From NCBI GenBank assembly GCA_003457135.1, contig DMSQ01000013.1, positions 62,001 to 126,000 on the forward strand: a stretch of DNA of 64,000 nt. Direction: 5' to 3'. Below, piece after piece: positions 7,904-17,826 of the stretch (position 1 is the stretch's first letter; every line of letters starts with the position of its first letter). The position numbers and the translations under genes are program-made. The notes beneath the pieces are model-generated. The model saw nothing but the letters and a program-made list of their open reading frames with translations, was not told the origin of the DNA and did not search any database. The DNA is from Prolixibacteraceae bacterium. Lineage in GTDB: Bacteria > Bacteroidota > Bacteroidia > Bacteroidales > Prolixibacteraceae.

Positions 7904-10900
7904 ATGAAATTAACCTTAACTTGTATTTTATTTATTTTTATATCCGTCAGGTTTTGTTTTAGTGCCGATTTCAGGTATTTGAGAACAAACGAAGGCCTTT
8001 ATAATGGAGAAATCAACTCCATTGCCCAGGATAAATCGGGAAAGATGTGGTTCGCCACCTGGACCGGGCTGGCCAGTTATAATGGTTACGATTTTCAGTT
8101 TTTTAAACCTGAACTGGGAAATCCTTTGAGCCTGCCTGATAAAAAGACAAACAAAATATTTATTGATTCGAATGATAACCTTTGGGTTGCTTCTATTTCA
8201 GGTATATCTGTTTTTCGTAAAGAAAGCCAGACTTTTCATCCTGTAAGCCTTTCAGGACTTTCCTCATACAATTTTTATGTCTTTGGTATTTTTGAAACTA
8301 AAGGAAATGTATTGATTCATACCAATGCCGGAATTTATCTGGTTTATTATAAGAACAATTCCAGTTTTGATATACACACCAAAAGACTGGATCTGGTGTT
8401 TGGGAACGCTACGACCGGTGAATATGTACATTATATGAATACCTATAATGACCGGTTGGCGCTGATATCAAATGCTGATGTATATAGCCCGCATCGGATT
8501 CTTCTCTGTGAATTGAACCTCGATGAGAAAGATACCCTGTTGAGAATTCAAAACAGAATTACCTATCACCACCCAATTAATGCCATCGCACATTCGAAGG
8601 ATGGCAATAGTCTGTATTTGGGAACGGCGGATGGAATTTCAGTTTTATCACTAAATCAGTTGACGATTTCCGATCAGGTATTTTTTAAAGGGCAGAATAT
8701 TCAAAACCTTTATCTGGCAAGCGATCAAAAAATTTACTGTTATTCGACCAACCCTTCATTGTTGTTTGTTGACCTAAGGACTTCCCAAACAGGCCAGTAC
8801 CTTCCTGATCCGCTTAAGATCGGTTCGCTCCTGGATAATAACATCATGTGTTTATTTGAAGATTTTTCAGGAAATTTGTGGGTTGGCCATCAGGGATTGG
8901 GTTTAAGTATATTGAATTTGAACCGGAAGGCTTTTCAAACATTTAACCGCGACCCTTCCAATCCAAAATCACTTAATGGAAATATTGTTATGTGTTTTAA
9001 TGGTACTGAAAATGCAACTTTTATTGGACTCCGGCAGGGGGGTATTAACCTTACCTCAAAAAAGATAGCTAAGGACGGAACGTCCGAATTCAAGGTACTG
9101 GCTTATCAGCAAAGTTCAGAACCAGTTTCCAACTTCGATAATATATGGGACATTGCCCGCGAATCTGATTCCGTGTTTTGGGTGGCTTCTGATGGCGGTC
9201 TGGCCAAATTGAAAAAAACAGATCAGGGCTGGAGTTATGGCAGTCGTACTGAACAGCCACTTTATGAGGGCGTAGTCAGAAAAATTTTGGTTGATAAAGA
9301 CCGTAATATCTGGTTTGGAACATCCAATGAAGGACTCCGTTTTTATCCGGCATTACAAAAAAATCCTGAAAAGAAGTTTTTTGTCTTTCCCTTTGATCCG
9401 ACGAATCCGGAAAGTATTTCAGACAAGACTATTTTATCCATGTATATTGACAGTAAAAACCGGTTTTGGGTTGGTACCAACAAAGGATTAAATCTTCTGA
9501 AATCATCGTACGTCAATTTGGATTTGTCGGGAAAAACGAAACCGGATGTCAGATTTACCCGGCTTGTTGCCACCAAACCCAGTCAGGATTTTCTGAGCGC
9601 CAACGAAATCAATTGCATCTATGAAAATCTGGATGGAAAACTATGGATTGCAACTCAGGGTGGAGGAATCAATATTATGGAATCCGATTCGATCAAGTTT
9701 TCGCATATTGATACTGAAAATGGATTATCAGGAAACGATGTACTTGGAATTCTTGCTGACCAGTCGGGAATAAAATGGATCAGTACCAATAAGGGAATAA
9801 TGTCATTTGATCCTGACAATAAAACCAAACCATTTACCTATTACAGTCACACCGATGGTTTACAGGGAGAGACTTTCAAAGTGAATTCCTATTTTCAGTC
9901 GGCTGATGGCGAACTTTTTTTCGGGGGCGATAACGGATTTACCCGGTTTTATCCCAATCAGATTAAATTTAATCCGATTCCTCCACGAATTGGGCTTACT
10001 TATCTCCGTATCCTGAATAAGGTAGTCAACATAGGAGACATGATAAGCAGTGGAAATATGATGACACGCTCTCTCAACGAGATGGACAAAATTGAGTTGC
10101 CCTATTCTAAAAATACGTTCAGTATTGGGGTAGGGGTACATCATTATCAGCATCCTGAGGGAAACCAGATCCGGTATAAGCTCGATGGATTTAGTGACCG
10201 GTGGATAACCTTACCGGCTTTTAACCAGAATATTTATTTCTCGAAACTGCCATTTGGTAAATATACGCTTCACATTTCAGCGTTAAGTGCCGATAATATT
10301 GAATCCGAATCGGAAAGAATACTCGAAATCAGGATTCTGCCTCCCTGGTACCAAACCTGGTACGTTCGGTCTTTTATGTTGCTGCTTCTGATTGCTTTGG
10401 TCGGATATATTATATTCTGGTTAACGAAGCGGCAGCGGATTTCTTTTCAGAAAAAAATTGATGCCATTTCGTTTGAAAACAACGAAAACAAGATGAGGTT
10501 TTTGACAAACATTGCCCATGAACTCCGTACTCCTCTGAGTTTGGTAATTGCACCCATCGAAGACATGCAGCAGAATTATACCACCATTGATCCAAAGTGG
10601 AAAAATCACCTGAGACTGATCTATAGAAATTCAAATTATCTGCTTACCCTTATTAATCAGATCATAGATTTCAGAAAGTTGAATGCGGGAAAATTGCAGT
10701 TAAACCGTCAAACTGTTGATATTGTCGGATTGGTAAGGGAGGTCGTGGCTAATTTTAAAGGGCTTGAAAGCCGCAGAAAAACCAATCTACACCTTATGAC
10801 TCCCGATCAGGCAATCCTGGTTGATATTGACAGCCAGAAAATAGAAGAGGTTATGTATAACTTATTATCGAATGCCTTCAAACATACGAACGAAAACCTT

Positions 10901-12040
10901 TCCATCGAAGTTTCTCTCGAACTTTTAAACAGTCCTGATGGAAAAAAGCAGGTCAGGATAACTGTATTTAACGAAGGGAAAGATATTTCGGATGAAGATA
11001 AAGTCAAAATATTTGAACGTTTTTATAAGGTGAGCGAAAAGGTCGAGGGCGCCGGAATAGGCCTTTCATTCTCCAAATCGCTTATCGAAATGCATAACGG
11101 AACCATTACTGTCGAGTCGGTTGATGGCGCCGGAGTGGCTTTCCATGTGGATTTACCTTTTGACCAAATTGAAGTAACTGATTCGGCAGCTAATATCGGT
11201 AATTCTGGAATGTGGTGGCACGAAGATGTTTATAACAGGGAGCAAATGAACGAACTGGAGAATATAGGGAAAGAACTTACTATTGTCATTGTGGAAGACA
11301 ATATTGATTTGCGCACTTTCCTCAGAAACACTTTGTCGGTTGGGTATAATTGTTATGAAGCCGGCGACGGAAAAGAAGGCTACGATATCATTACCAAAAT
11401 TCTTCCCGATATCGTTATTTCAGATGTCATTATGCCTAAAATGGATGGTTATGAATTGTGTGAAAAAATCAAGGAAAACAGCAAAACCTGCCATATCCCG
11501 ATCATTCTGCTTACTGCCAATAATGCATCTGACCATGTCGTTGCGGGTTATCAGAAAGGCGCAGATGCATACGTAACAAAGCCGTTTGATATGAACATCA
11601 TCAAAGCCCAGATTTCAAGGTTAATCAGAAACCGTGAGCTGATCAGGGAAAAATACATGACACAAAACTTTATGGTCGAAGTCTCTAACACAAGCCTTTC
11701 AAAAGATGATGAATTCATTATAAAACTCAGGCAGTTGCTCGAAGAAAACCTTTCTGAAAGCGATTTTAATGTCAAGAAGCTTTCAGAAGATTTGAATATC
11801 AGTACCACTCATTTATACCGCAAATTGAAATCCTTAACAGGACTTTCGCCTGTTGAGTTTATCCGGGTATTTAAGCTACAAAAGGCTTGTGAAATGCTTT
11901 CCAATACAGGCTATTCGGTCAAAGAAATCGGATATGGCCTTGGGTTTAATAATTTATCCTACTTCGTTAAGTGCTTCAGGGAACAGTTTGGTGTTACCCC
12001 TTCTATTTACAGGCAAAAAGGATTGCCAAATCGTATGTAA
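7904..12040 (+). CDS. Hybrid two-component system sensor-regulator (HTCS) of the PUL
   Basis: This 1378-residue one-protein signalling system has a signal peptide (1-21). A periplasmic sensor of two-component-regulator propeller repeats follows (about 25-690; motifs such as GKMWFATWTGLASYNG and NLWVGHQG), then a Y_Y_Y beta domain (about 715-795) and a membrane helix (about 823-842). The HisKA domain has phospho-acceptor His872 in IAHELRTP, and the HATPase has GAGIGLSFSK. The receiver domain has phospho-acceptor Asp1174 in VISDVIMPKMDG. A C-terminal AraC-type HTH (about 1270-1372) ends with GVTPSIYRQ. HTCS proteins bind glycan fragments in the periplasm and activate the neighbouring PUL. Its position between the glycosidase genes and the susCD operon fits control of both. 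All key residues are present. Confidence 0.95.
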   Translation: MKLTLTCILFIFISVRFCFSADFRYLRTNEGLYNGEINSIAQDKSGKMWFATWTGLASYNGYDFQFFKPELGNPLSLPDKKTNKIFIDSNDNLWVASISGISVFRKESQTFHPVSLSGLSSYNFYVFGIFETKGNVLIHTNAGIYLVYYKNNSSFDIHTKRLDLVFGNATTGEYVHYMNTYNDRLALISNADVYSPHRILLCELNLDEKDTLLRIQNRITYHHPINAIAHSKDGNSLYLGTADGISVLSLNQLTISDQVFFKGQNIQNLYLASDQKIYCYSTNPSLLFVDLRTSQTGQYLPDPLKIGSLLDNNIMCLFEDFSGNLWVGHQGLGLSILNLNRKAFQTFNRDPSNPKSLNGNIVMCFNGTENATFIGLRQGGINLTSKKIAKDGTSEFKVLAYQQSSEPVSNFDNIWDIARESDSVFWVASDGGLAKLKKTDQGWSYGSRTEQPLYEGVVRKILVDKDRNIWFGTSNEGLRFYPALQKNPEKKFFVFPFDPTNPESISDKTILSMYIDSKNRFWVGTNKGLNLLKSSYVNLDLSGKTKPDVRFTRLVATKPSQDFLSANEINCIYENLDGKLWIATQGGGINIMESDSIKFSHIDTENGLSGNDVLGILADQSGIKWISTNKGIMSFDPDNKTKPFTYYSHTDGLQGETFKVNSYFQSADGELFFGGDNGFTRFYPNQIKFNPIPPRIGLTYLRILNKVVNIGDMISSGNMMTRSLNEMDKIELPYSKNTFSIGVGVHHYQHPEGNQIRYKLDGFSDRWITLPAFNQNIYFSKLPFGKYTLHISALSADNIESESERILEIRILPPWYQTWYVRSFMLLLLIALVGYIIFWLTKRQRISFQKKIDAISFENNENKMRFLTNIAHELRTPLSLVIAPIEDMQQNYTTIDPKWKNHLRLIYRNSNYLLTLINQIIDFRKLNAGKLQLNRQTVDIVGLVREVVANFKGLESRRKTNLHLMTPDQAILVDIDSQKIEEVMYNLLSNAFKHTNENLSIEVSLELLNSPDGKKQVRITVFNEGKDISDEDKVKIFERFYKVSEKVEGAGIGLSFSKSLIEMHNGTITVESVDGAGVAFHVDLPFDQIEVTDSAANIGNSGMWWHEDVYNREQMNELENIGKELTIVIVEDNIDLRTFLRNTLSVGYNCYEAGDGKEGYDIITKILPDIVISDVIMPKMDGYELCEKIKENSKTCHIPIILLTANNASDHVVAGYQKGADAYVTKPFDMNIIKAQISRLIRNRELIREKYMTQNFMVEVSNTSLSKDDEFIIKLRQLLEENLSESDFNVKKLSEDLNISTTHLYRKLKSLTGLSPVEFIRVFKLQKACEMLSNTGYSVKEIGYGLGFNNLSYFVKCFREQFGVTPSIYRQKGLPNRM

Positions 12041-12161
12041 ATGATAGCACAAATCAATCAGCTATGTAATATATTAACCTATTTTAACACATATTGTCAT
12101 CTATATGGCTGAAATAAGCCGAACTGCGATTTATGTTTTACATGTGAAATTCGATTTTTGA

Positions 12162-12169
12162 TACATTTG
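12162..12169 (+). promoter_or_regulatory. Putative -7 element of the FAS1-susCD operon
   Basis: TACATTTG fits the Bacteroidota -7 consensus TAnnTTTG, 55 bases before the start at 12225. No TTTG occurs at the usual -33 spacing, as expected for an activated PUL promoter. The TCTTTCA-N4-TGAAAGA operator of the minus-strand promoters is not found here. Confidence 0.45.
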
Positions 12170-12224
12170 TTGCGTTGATAAATTAATTTCACCTTGTTTT
12201 ATTCAATATTTATGATTTAAGAAA

Positions 12225-14546
12225 ATGACAAAGAATAAACAACTAACCTTAATTACTTTATTTCTGCTTGTGTTTTTTGGCTGTAAAAAGGAACTGGATG
12301 ATAAATATGTCCGTCCTGAATGGCTTGCCGGAAAACTCTACACGCAATTAAAGACTCAGCCCGAACTTTCCATGTTTGCAGAATTACTGCAAATTTCTGG
12401 CTACGACACTATTATTGATGTTTCAGGTAGCTACACGGTCTTTGCACCTTCCGACGAAGCTTTCACCAAGTATTTTCAGGAAAACACCAAATATAAATCA
12501 ATTGCTGATATTCCGAAGTCCGAGGCGGTTAAACTCGTAAAATACCATCTGGTACAAAATCCATGGAGCAAAAAACAACTCCAGTCGCTCGATATTTTTG
12601 GATGGATTGATACTCTTGACTTACGAAATAATTTGCCCAGGGGCTATAAAAGGGAAACTCTTTTACTGGGCAAAAACATGAAGTATGGCGTTGCTTACAG
12701 TAAATATTTAAAACAAAACAGTTCTTTAAAACGGACCAATGTAATTGATACCACACAAACAACCTGGCGCCGGCGTGTATTTACCGATTCACGAAAATAT
12801 TCACCCATTTTCTTTAAGCAGTATTTTGATATTTACGACCTCTCCACATCTGATTATGGCTTTTATTTTGGCCGGCAATTCGAAAATGTGACCGATCTTT
12901 ATTTTACCAACGGACGCATTGTAAGTGATGAGATTTTTGCCGAAAACGGATTTATTTATACCATCGACCGTGTAGCCGTTCCGCTTAGGAATGCCATGGA
13001 GATTTTAAGCGATAAAACAAAACCTAATTCCTACTATTCCTATTACGAACTGGTGAACCAGTTTGCAGAGATGGATTTTAATGAAGGGGAAACCAACCGT
13101 CAGCCAGGAGCAGAACTGGGATTAAAAGTGGATTCACTCTTCAACCTGAGGTATCCTCAATTGGTATTTGACATCAACAGTGAAAAAACAAAACCACCCC
13201 GAGGGGTTTTCGGGCTTCCAAGCAACGTAACCATCCGTTACCATCATGGTGTTGTAGCCCCAACCAACGAAGCGATGAACCAGTTAATCAGTAAATATCT
13301 TGCAGGCGGGAACAATTGGGGAAGCCTGGAGTCCTCGCCTGAGATCATCAAAAGAATTATTGCAAATTCATGCCTTTCCATTAATCCGGTTTACCCATCT
13401 GATTTTACAAAAGGGTTTTTTAACGGGGAATCCGATTATATTCAGATTGAGGAAAATTCAATCGTACAGAAGGAATATGGCAGCAACTGTACTTTTATAG
13501 GCGTCAACAAACCTATTATTCCAAGGGCATTCAGTAGTGTCGCCGGACCGATCTATACCCGAAAAGGATATTCGAAAGTCATGTATGCCATCGAAAGATC
13601 CGGTTTACTTTCTGCCTTGAAACGGAAAGATGCCAACTATTCATTCTTTGTTGAGAGTGATATCAATACTTCAGTTGACTCGTCCCTGGTTTTTGATGGA
13701 AGCAGGTTCTTTGCAATAACTTTATATCCTTCTATCCGATCCATCGCATTGAACAATGAGGATCTGAGGATTCTGTTATTGAACCATATTGGAGTTGAAG
13801 CGCCAAAGGGAGTTGCAAAACGTGAATTTATTAAAAATCTCGCAGGTAACTATTTGATATTTAATAATGAAACAAAGGAAGTTAAAGGTAATTCACCAAC
13901 ATCTTATGGTTACCGTGGTACTAAATTTGTACAAGTTGTGCCCCGGAAAATCAGTGAAAACGCCGATAATGGAACCACTTTCGAAATTGATAATTGGTTT
14001 AACTTTAGCGGAAACTCATTGTTTAACGTTATTTCATCGAATTATCTGAAATTTCATAACCTGATGAAAAAGGCCGGATTAAGTGAGGATAAGCTCAGCC
14101 GGTACTCCTTCATTTCCGACAATCAGGTTTATACTGCCTTGATTCCCAATGATTCGGTTGTGAATTCAATGACCGCTAAAACCGATGTGATGAGTACAAG
14201 TGAATTAAGGAATTTCCTTTTGATGCACTTTATTCAGGGCGATATCATTTTTACCGATGGGAACCGTCAGGCAGGTTATTATGAAACCGCCCGCATTGAC
14301 GCAAGTTCAACTCCGTTCAGTACAATTAATTCTTTTGTTAAAATCATTCCCGGAGTTGATAAAATTACCATACCAGCGAAGAACGGAAGTAATTATTTAG
14401 TGATCAATGAATCTGCCAAAACAAACCAGATAACCGGGCGTAGCGTGAGTACGACAGGTACTGAGGCATATCCCAATATAGTGAGCACGGGTGTTGTTCA
14501 TGAAATTAAGAGTGCACTGTTTTACGATCAGCTTGATACCAAATAA
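12225..14546 (+). CDS. Multi-FAS1 (fasciclin) domain surface lipoprotein
   Basis: This 773-residue lipoprotein has lipobox LVFFGC with lipid-acceptor Cys20. Several fasciclin-like units can be seen. The clearest begins near residue 45 (FAELLQISGYDTIID, SYTVFAPSDEAF, VKYHLV). Later, more diverged units lie at about 450-560 (SKVMYAIERSGLLSAL) and about 600-700 (FHNLMKKAGL, LRNFLLMHFI). FAS1 domains usually mediate adhesion or ligand binding. Being the first gene of an operon with susC and susD suggests an accessory glycan-binding role at the cell surface, in place of SusE/F-type proteins (inference). It starts about 55 bases after a -7 element. Confidence 0.8.
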   Translation: MTKNKQLTLITLFLLVFFGCKKELDDKYVRPEWLAGKLYTQLKTQPELSMFAELLQISGYDTIIDVSGSYTVFAPSDEAFTKYFQENTKYKSIADIPKSEAVKLVKYHLVQNPWSKKQLQSLDIFGWIDTLDLRNNLPRGYKRETLLLGKNMKYGVAYSKYLKQNSSLKRTNVIDTTQTTWRRRVFTDSRKYSPIFFKQYFDIYDLSTSDYGFYFGRQFENVTDLYFTNGRIVSDEIFAENGFIYTIDRVAVPLRNAMEILSDKTKPNSYYSYYELVNQFAEMDFNEGETNRQPGAELGLKVDSLFNLRYPQLVFDINSEKTKPPRGVFGLPSNVTIRYHHGVVAPTNEAMNQLISKYLAGGNNWGSLESSPEIIKRIIANSCLSINPVYPSDFTKGFFNGESDYIQIEENSIVQKEYGSNCTFIGVNKPIIPRAFSSVAGPIYTRKGYSKVMYAIERSGLLSALKRKDANYSFFVESDINTSVDSSLVFDGSRFFAITLYPSIRSIALNNEDLRILLLNHIGVEAPKGVAKREFIKNLAGNYLIFNNETKEVKGNSPTSYGYRGTKFVQVVPRKISENADNGTTFEIDNWFNFSGNSLFNVISSNYLKFHNLMKKAGLSEDKLSRYSFISDNQVYTALIPNDSVVNSMTAKTDVMSTSELRNFLLMHFIQGDIIFTDGNRQAGYYETARIDASSTPFSTINSFVKIIPGVDKITIPAKNGSNYLVINESAKTNQITGRSVSTTGTEAYPNIVSTGVVHEIKSALFYDQLDTK

Positions 14547-14590
14547 ACAACCAGCTAAAAAGAATATTTAAACTTTAGGTTTTTGTACAC

Positions 14591-17500
14591 ATGAAAAAAA
14601 TCAAAAAAACCATAATTCTGATCCTGGCGCTTTTCAGTTTTGTCGGAGCCTATTCTCAGACTAAAGTGACCATTCGCGGGAAGGTAATTGATCAGAATGA
14701 TAAATCGGCGGTTGTTGGTGCAACAGTCGTGGAGTCGGATAAGGAAAACCGTGTGGTAAACGGAACCATTACCGATATTGACGGAAACTTTGTTTATGAA
14801 ATGAGGAATCCGGCGAATAGCATGAAAGCCACTGTAATTGGCTACCAGACCAAACCGTTCAAACCAACGCCCGGAAAATCAATGGTTATCGAACTTGTTT
14901 CTTCAGAAATTGAACTTGGATCGGTAACCATTACGGCTAAAGCAAAATCAGATAATCAGCTTACCAATATCGAAGAACGCGATAATGCCTCATCGCGTGT
15001 GAAGATTGACCTTATGGAAATGAAAAACGAGGGCATTACTTCGGCTGCCGATGCCCTTCAGGGTAAAGTTTCCGGATTGGACATTATCAGCCAATCGGGT
15101 GACCCGGGTTCCGGTTCGCAGATCGTAATCCGCGGATTGAGCTCCATGGGAAACAACAAACCACTGATCGTTATTGATGGCGTTCCCCAGTATAGTGTTC
15201 CTTCTAGTTTTGACCTTAGTTCAGCCGACTCCGAAGACATCAGTAACATGATCAATATCGCACTTCAGGACATCAAATCCATTGAAGTTCTGAAGGATGC
15301 CGCTTCTTCGGCTATTTATGGCTCGAAAGGCGCCGATGGGGTATTGCTTATTGAAACCCACCGCGGGCGCATGGGAAAAGTACAGTTCGATTATCAGTAC
15401 AAGAACAGTGTCAACTTTCAGCCTCCGGCTATTCCCATGTTAAATGGCGACGAGTATGTCATGCTGCAACTTGAACAGTGGCACAACAGCAAGGGCGTTT
15501 TTAGTATCCCAAGGGAAATTGCCTACGACAAGGATTATTTCGATTTCTATAATTATTCGGCCAATACCGATTGGTTGGGAGCTATTACCCAAAATTCGGT
15601 GACCCATGACCATTATTTTAAAATTTCGGGCGGGGGTGAAAAAACCAGGTATTTTACTTCGTTCAGTTATGTGAACGAAGGGGGCACAACCATTAATACA
15701 GGGGCCCGCAGGTTTTCAACCCGTGTCAATCTCGACTATTTCCTTTCCACGAAGTTGTTGTTCACCGTTCAATTTAATTATTCGAACAACCAGATTGATG
15801 GAAATATTGAAATTGAAGGTAGGAACATTCGTGAAATGGCATACCTGAAGGCGCCAAATATGAGCATTATGGAGTATGATGCTAAGGGTAAACTCACCGG
15901 TGAATATTTTACCCCAATTAACAGTTATCAGGGGAATGGTTATTCCTATTTTAATCCTGTTGCAGTTGCCCGTTTGGGTAAAAGGGATCAGAACGAAAAT
16001 AGCCTGGAGAACACATTTCGTCTGAAATACAACATTCTGGATTGGCTGATTTATAAGGAAACAGTTTCTTTTCAGTATGGCGGAACCAAAGAAAATAACT
16101 ATTTACCCTACAATGCCATTGGATCAGACTGGCTGGCATGGACAGTAAATAAGGCGGAAGAAGGCAATAGTCAGTACTCTTCCATCAAAACCGAAACTCA
16201 ATTGGTATTTGATATCCCTTTCAAGACCGAAGATCATGTCATGTCGGGGGCAGCATCGTGGATTACCAATCAATCGGGTTATCAATGGATGAATATCCAG
16301 AGTAACCGTACCCCAAGTACCGATATTCAGGACCCTTCAGTTGGGGCACAAATCAACTGGATAGGTTCAGGCTCGGGCGAGAACAGTGATTTAGGCGCCG
16401 TTTTTAACTGGAATTATAAATACAAGGATCGTTACATGCTTCAGACTATCCTGAGGGCTGATGCCAACTCTGCATTTGGGGCCAATAACCGCTGGGGTTT
16501 GTTCAAAGGCGTATCGCTCGGATGGCGTTTCTCCGATGAACCGTTTTTAAAATCGCTCAAGGAAAGCGAAATGATCAATGATTGTATGTTGCGCGCCAGT
16601 TGGGGGGTTACGGGCCGTCCGCCAAGTGATGCCTATGCCCGGTTCGCCACTTACGAAACTACCTACACCGGTAATTACATTAAAAATCCGGCCATTGTGC
16701 CAACCCGTATTCAGTTGGATAACCTGAAATGGGAATCTGTTTCACAAACCGATCTGGGTATCGAAATCAATTTATTTAAAGACCGCTTCTTTATTGAAGC
16801 CGAAGTTTACCGTAAACTGACCTCAGATCTGTTGTTCAATAATTACGATATTCCTACATCGTCTGGTTATAGCCAGTTAAGATTTCTTAACGGTGGAGAA
16901 ATGGAAAATTTTGGATGGGAGTTAATGACCAATGTAAAAGCGGTTAAAACCAAAGACTGGTTGTGGTCAATTGATTTCAATACTTCTCAAAATGTTAACG
17001 CGTTTACCCAATTACCCGAAAATTTCAATACTGAGCGTTCTACTTCAATCGGAAATGGAGAATATCCAAGGCGCGTAGTAGCGGGTGAACCCATAGGTTC
17101 ATTCTTCGGGTTCCGTTACAAAGGTGTTTTTGCCAACGATAAGGCCGCTATCGCCAAAGATGCTGCAGGAAACGATCTCAGGGACAATGAAGGTAATCCT
17201 ATTCCCCTGACTTACAAGGGAACTTATATCTTCAGAGGGGGCGATGCCATTTACGAAGATGTTAACAAAGACGGTAAAATAGACCTGAACGACGTGGTTT
17301 ATATTGGCGACTCAAATCCCAGTTTTATCGGAGGGATGGGAACCACGCTCCGGTATAAAAACTGGGACCTTTCTTTCAGTTTCCACTACCGTATCGGTTT
17401 CGATATCATCAATATGATCGCGTTACAAACCGAAGGTATGAATGGCAGGAACAATCAGAGCAAAGCTGTTTTGAAACGGTGGAGAACACAGGACCAGGAT

Positions 17501-17821
17501 TACCCCGGCATACTTCCGCGTGCCTATATGGACCATCCGGCCAATAACCTGGGCTCTGACCGCTATGTCGAGAAAGGTGATTTCATTCGCTTAAACAACG
17601 TCAAATTCGGATATCAGCTTAGCCAGGAACTTTGCCGTAAACTGAACCTGCAAAGCGCCAGCTTTACTCTTAGCGCCCGTAAATTATACACATTTACCAA
17701 CTATTCGGGACAAGATCCTGAGGTAAGCCAGAATGCAAGCGATCCGTTCTGGATTGGCGCCGATTATGCCAATACTCCTCCGCCACGCATGGTAACGATC
17801 AGTTTAGCTGTTGGATTTTAA
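14591..17821 (+). CDS. SusC/RagA-family TonB-dependent outer-membrane transporter (first copy)
   Basis: The protein has 1076 residues, usual for SusC. A signal peptide (1-23, ending AYSQ) is followed by a carboxypeptidase-regulatory-like domain (about 26-110; VTIRGKVIDQNDKSAVVGATV), the plug (about 130-260; ADALQGKVSGLDI, QIVIRGLSSMGNNKPLIVIDGVP) and a long beta-barrel ending in aromatic VGF. It imports oligosaccharides across the outer membrane, powered by TonB/ExbBD. The susD gene begins 5 bases after its stop, so the two are translated together. The gene is intact. Confidence 0.95.
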   Translation: MKKIKKTIILILALFSFVGAYSQTKVTIRGKVIDQNDKSAVVGATVVESDKENRVVNGTITDIDGNFVYEMRNPANSMKATVIGYQTKPFKPTPGKSMVIELVSSEIELGSVTITAKAKSDNQLTNIEERDNASSRVKIDLMEMKNEGITSAADALQGKVSGLDIISQSGDPGSGSQIVIRGLSSMGNNKPLIVIDGVPQYSVPSSFDLSSADSEDISNMINIALQDIKSIEVLKDAASSAIYGSKGADGVLLIETHRGRMGKVQFDYQYKNSVNFQPPAIPMLNGDEYVMLQLEQWHNSKGVFSIPREIAYDKDYFDFYNYSANTDWLGAITQNSVTHDHYFKISGGGEKTRYFTSFSYVNEGGTTINTGARRFSTRVNLDYFLSTKLLFTVQFNYSNNQIDGNIEIEGRNIREMAYLKAPNMSIMEYDAKGKLTGEYFTPINSYQGNGYSYFNPVAVARLGKRDQNENSLENTFRLKYNILDWLIYKETVSFQYGGTKENNYLPYNAIGSDWLAWTVNKAEEGNSQYSSIKTETQLVFDIPFKTEDHVMSGAASWITNQSGYQWMNIQSNRTPSTDIQDPSVGAQINWIGSGSGENSDLGAVFNWNYKYKDRYMLQTILRADANSAFGANNRWGLFKGVSLGWRFSDEPFLKSLKESEMINDCMLRASWGVTGRPPSDAYARFATYETTYTGNYIKNPAIVPTRIQLDNLKWESVSQTDLGIEINLFKDRFFIEAEVYRKLTSDLLFNNYDIPTSSGYSQLRFLNGGEMENFGWELMTNVKAVKTKDWLWSIDFNTSQNVNAFTQLPENFNTERSTSIGNGEYPRRVVAGEPIGSFFGFRYKGVFANDKAAIAKDAAGNDLRDNEGNPIPLTYKGTYIFRGGDAIYEDVNKDGKIDLNDVVYIGDSNPSFIGGMGTTLRYKNWDLSFSFHYRIGFDIINMIALQTEGMNGRNNQSKAVLKRWRTQDQDYPGILPRAYMDHPANNLGSDRYVEKGDFIRLNNVKFGYQLSQELCRKLNLQSASFTLSARKLYTFTNYSGQDPEVSQNASDPFWIGADYANTPPPRMVTISLAVGF

Positions 17822-17826
17822 TATTT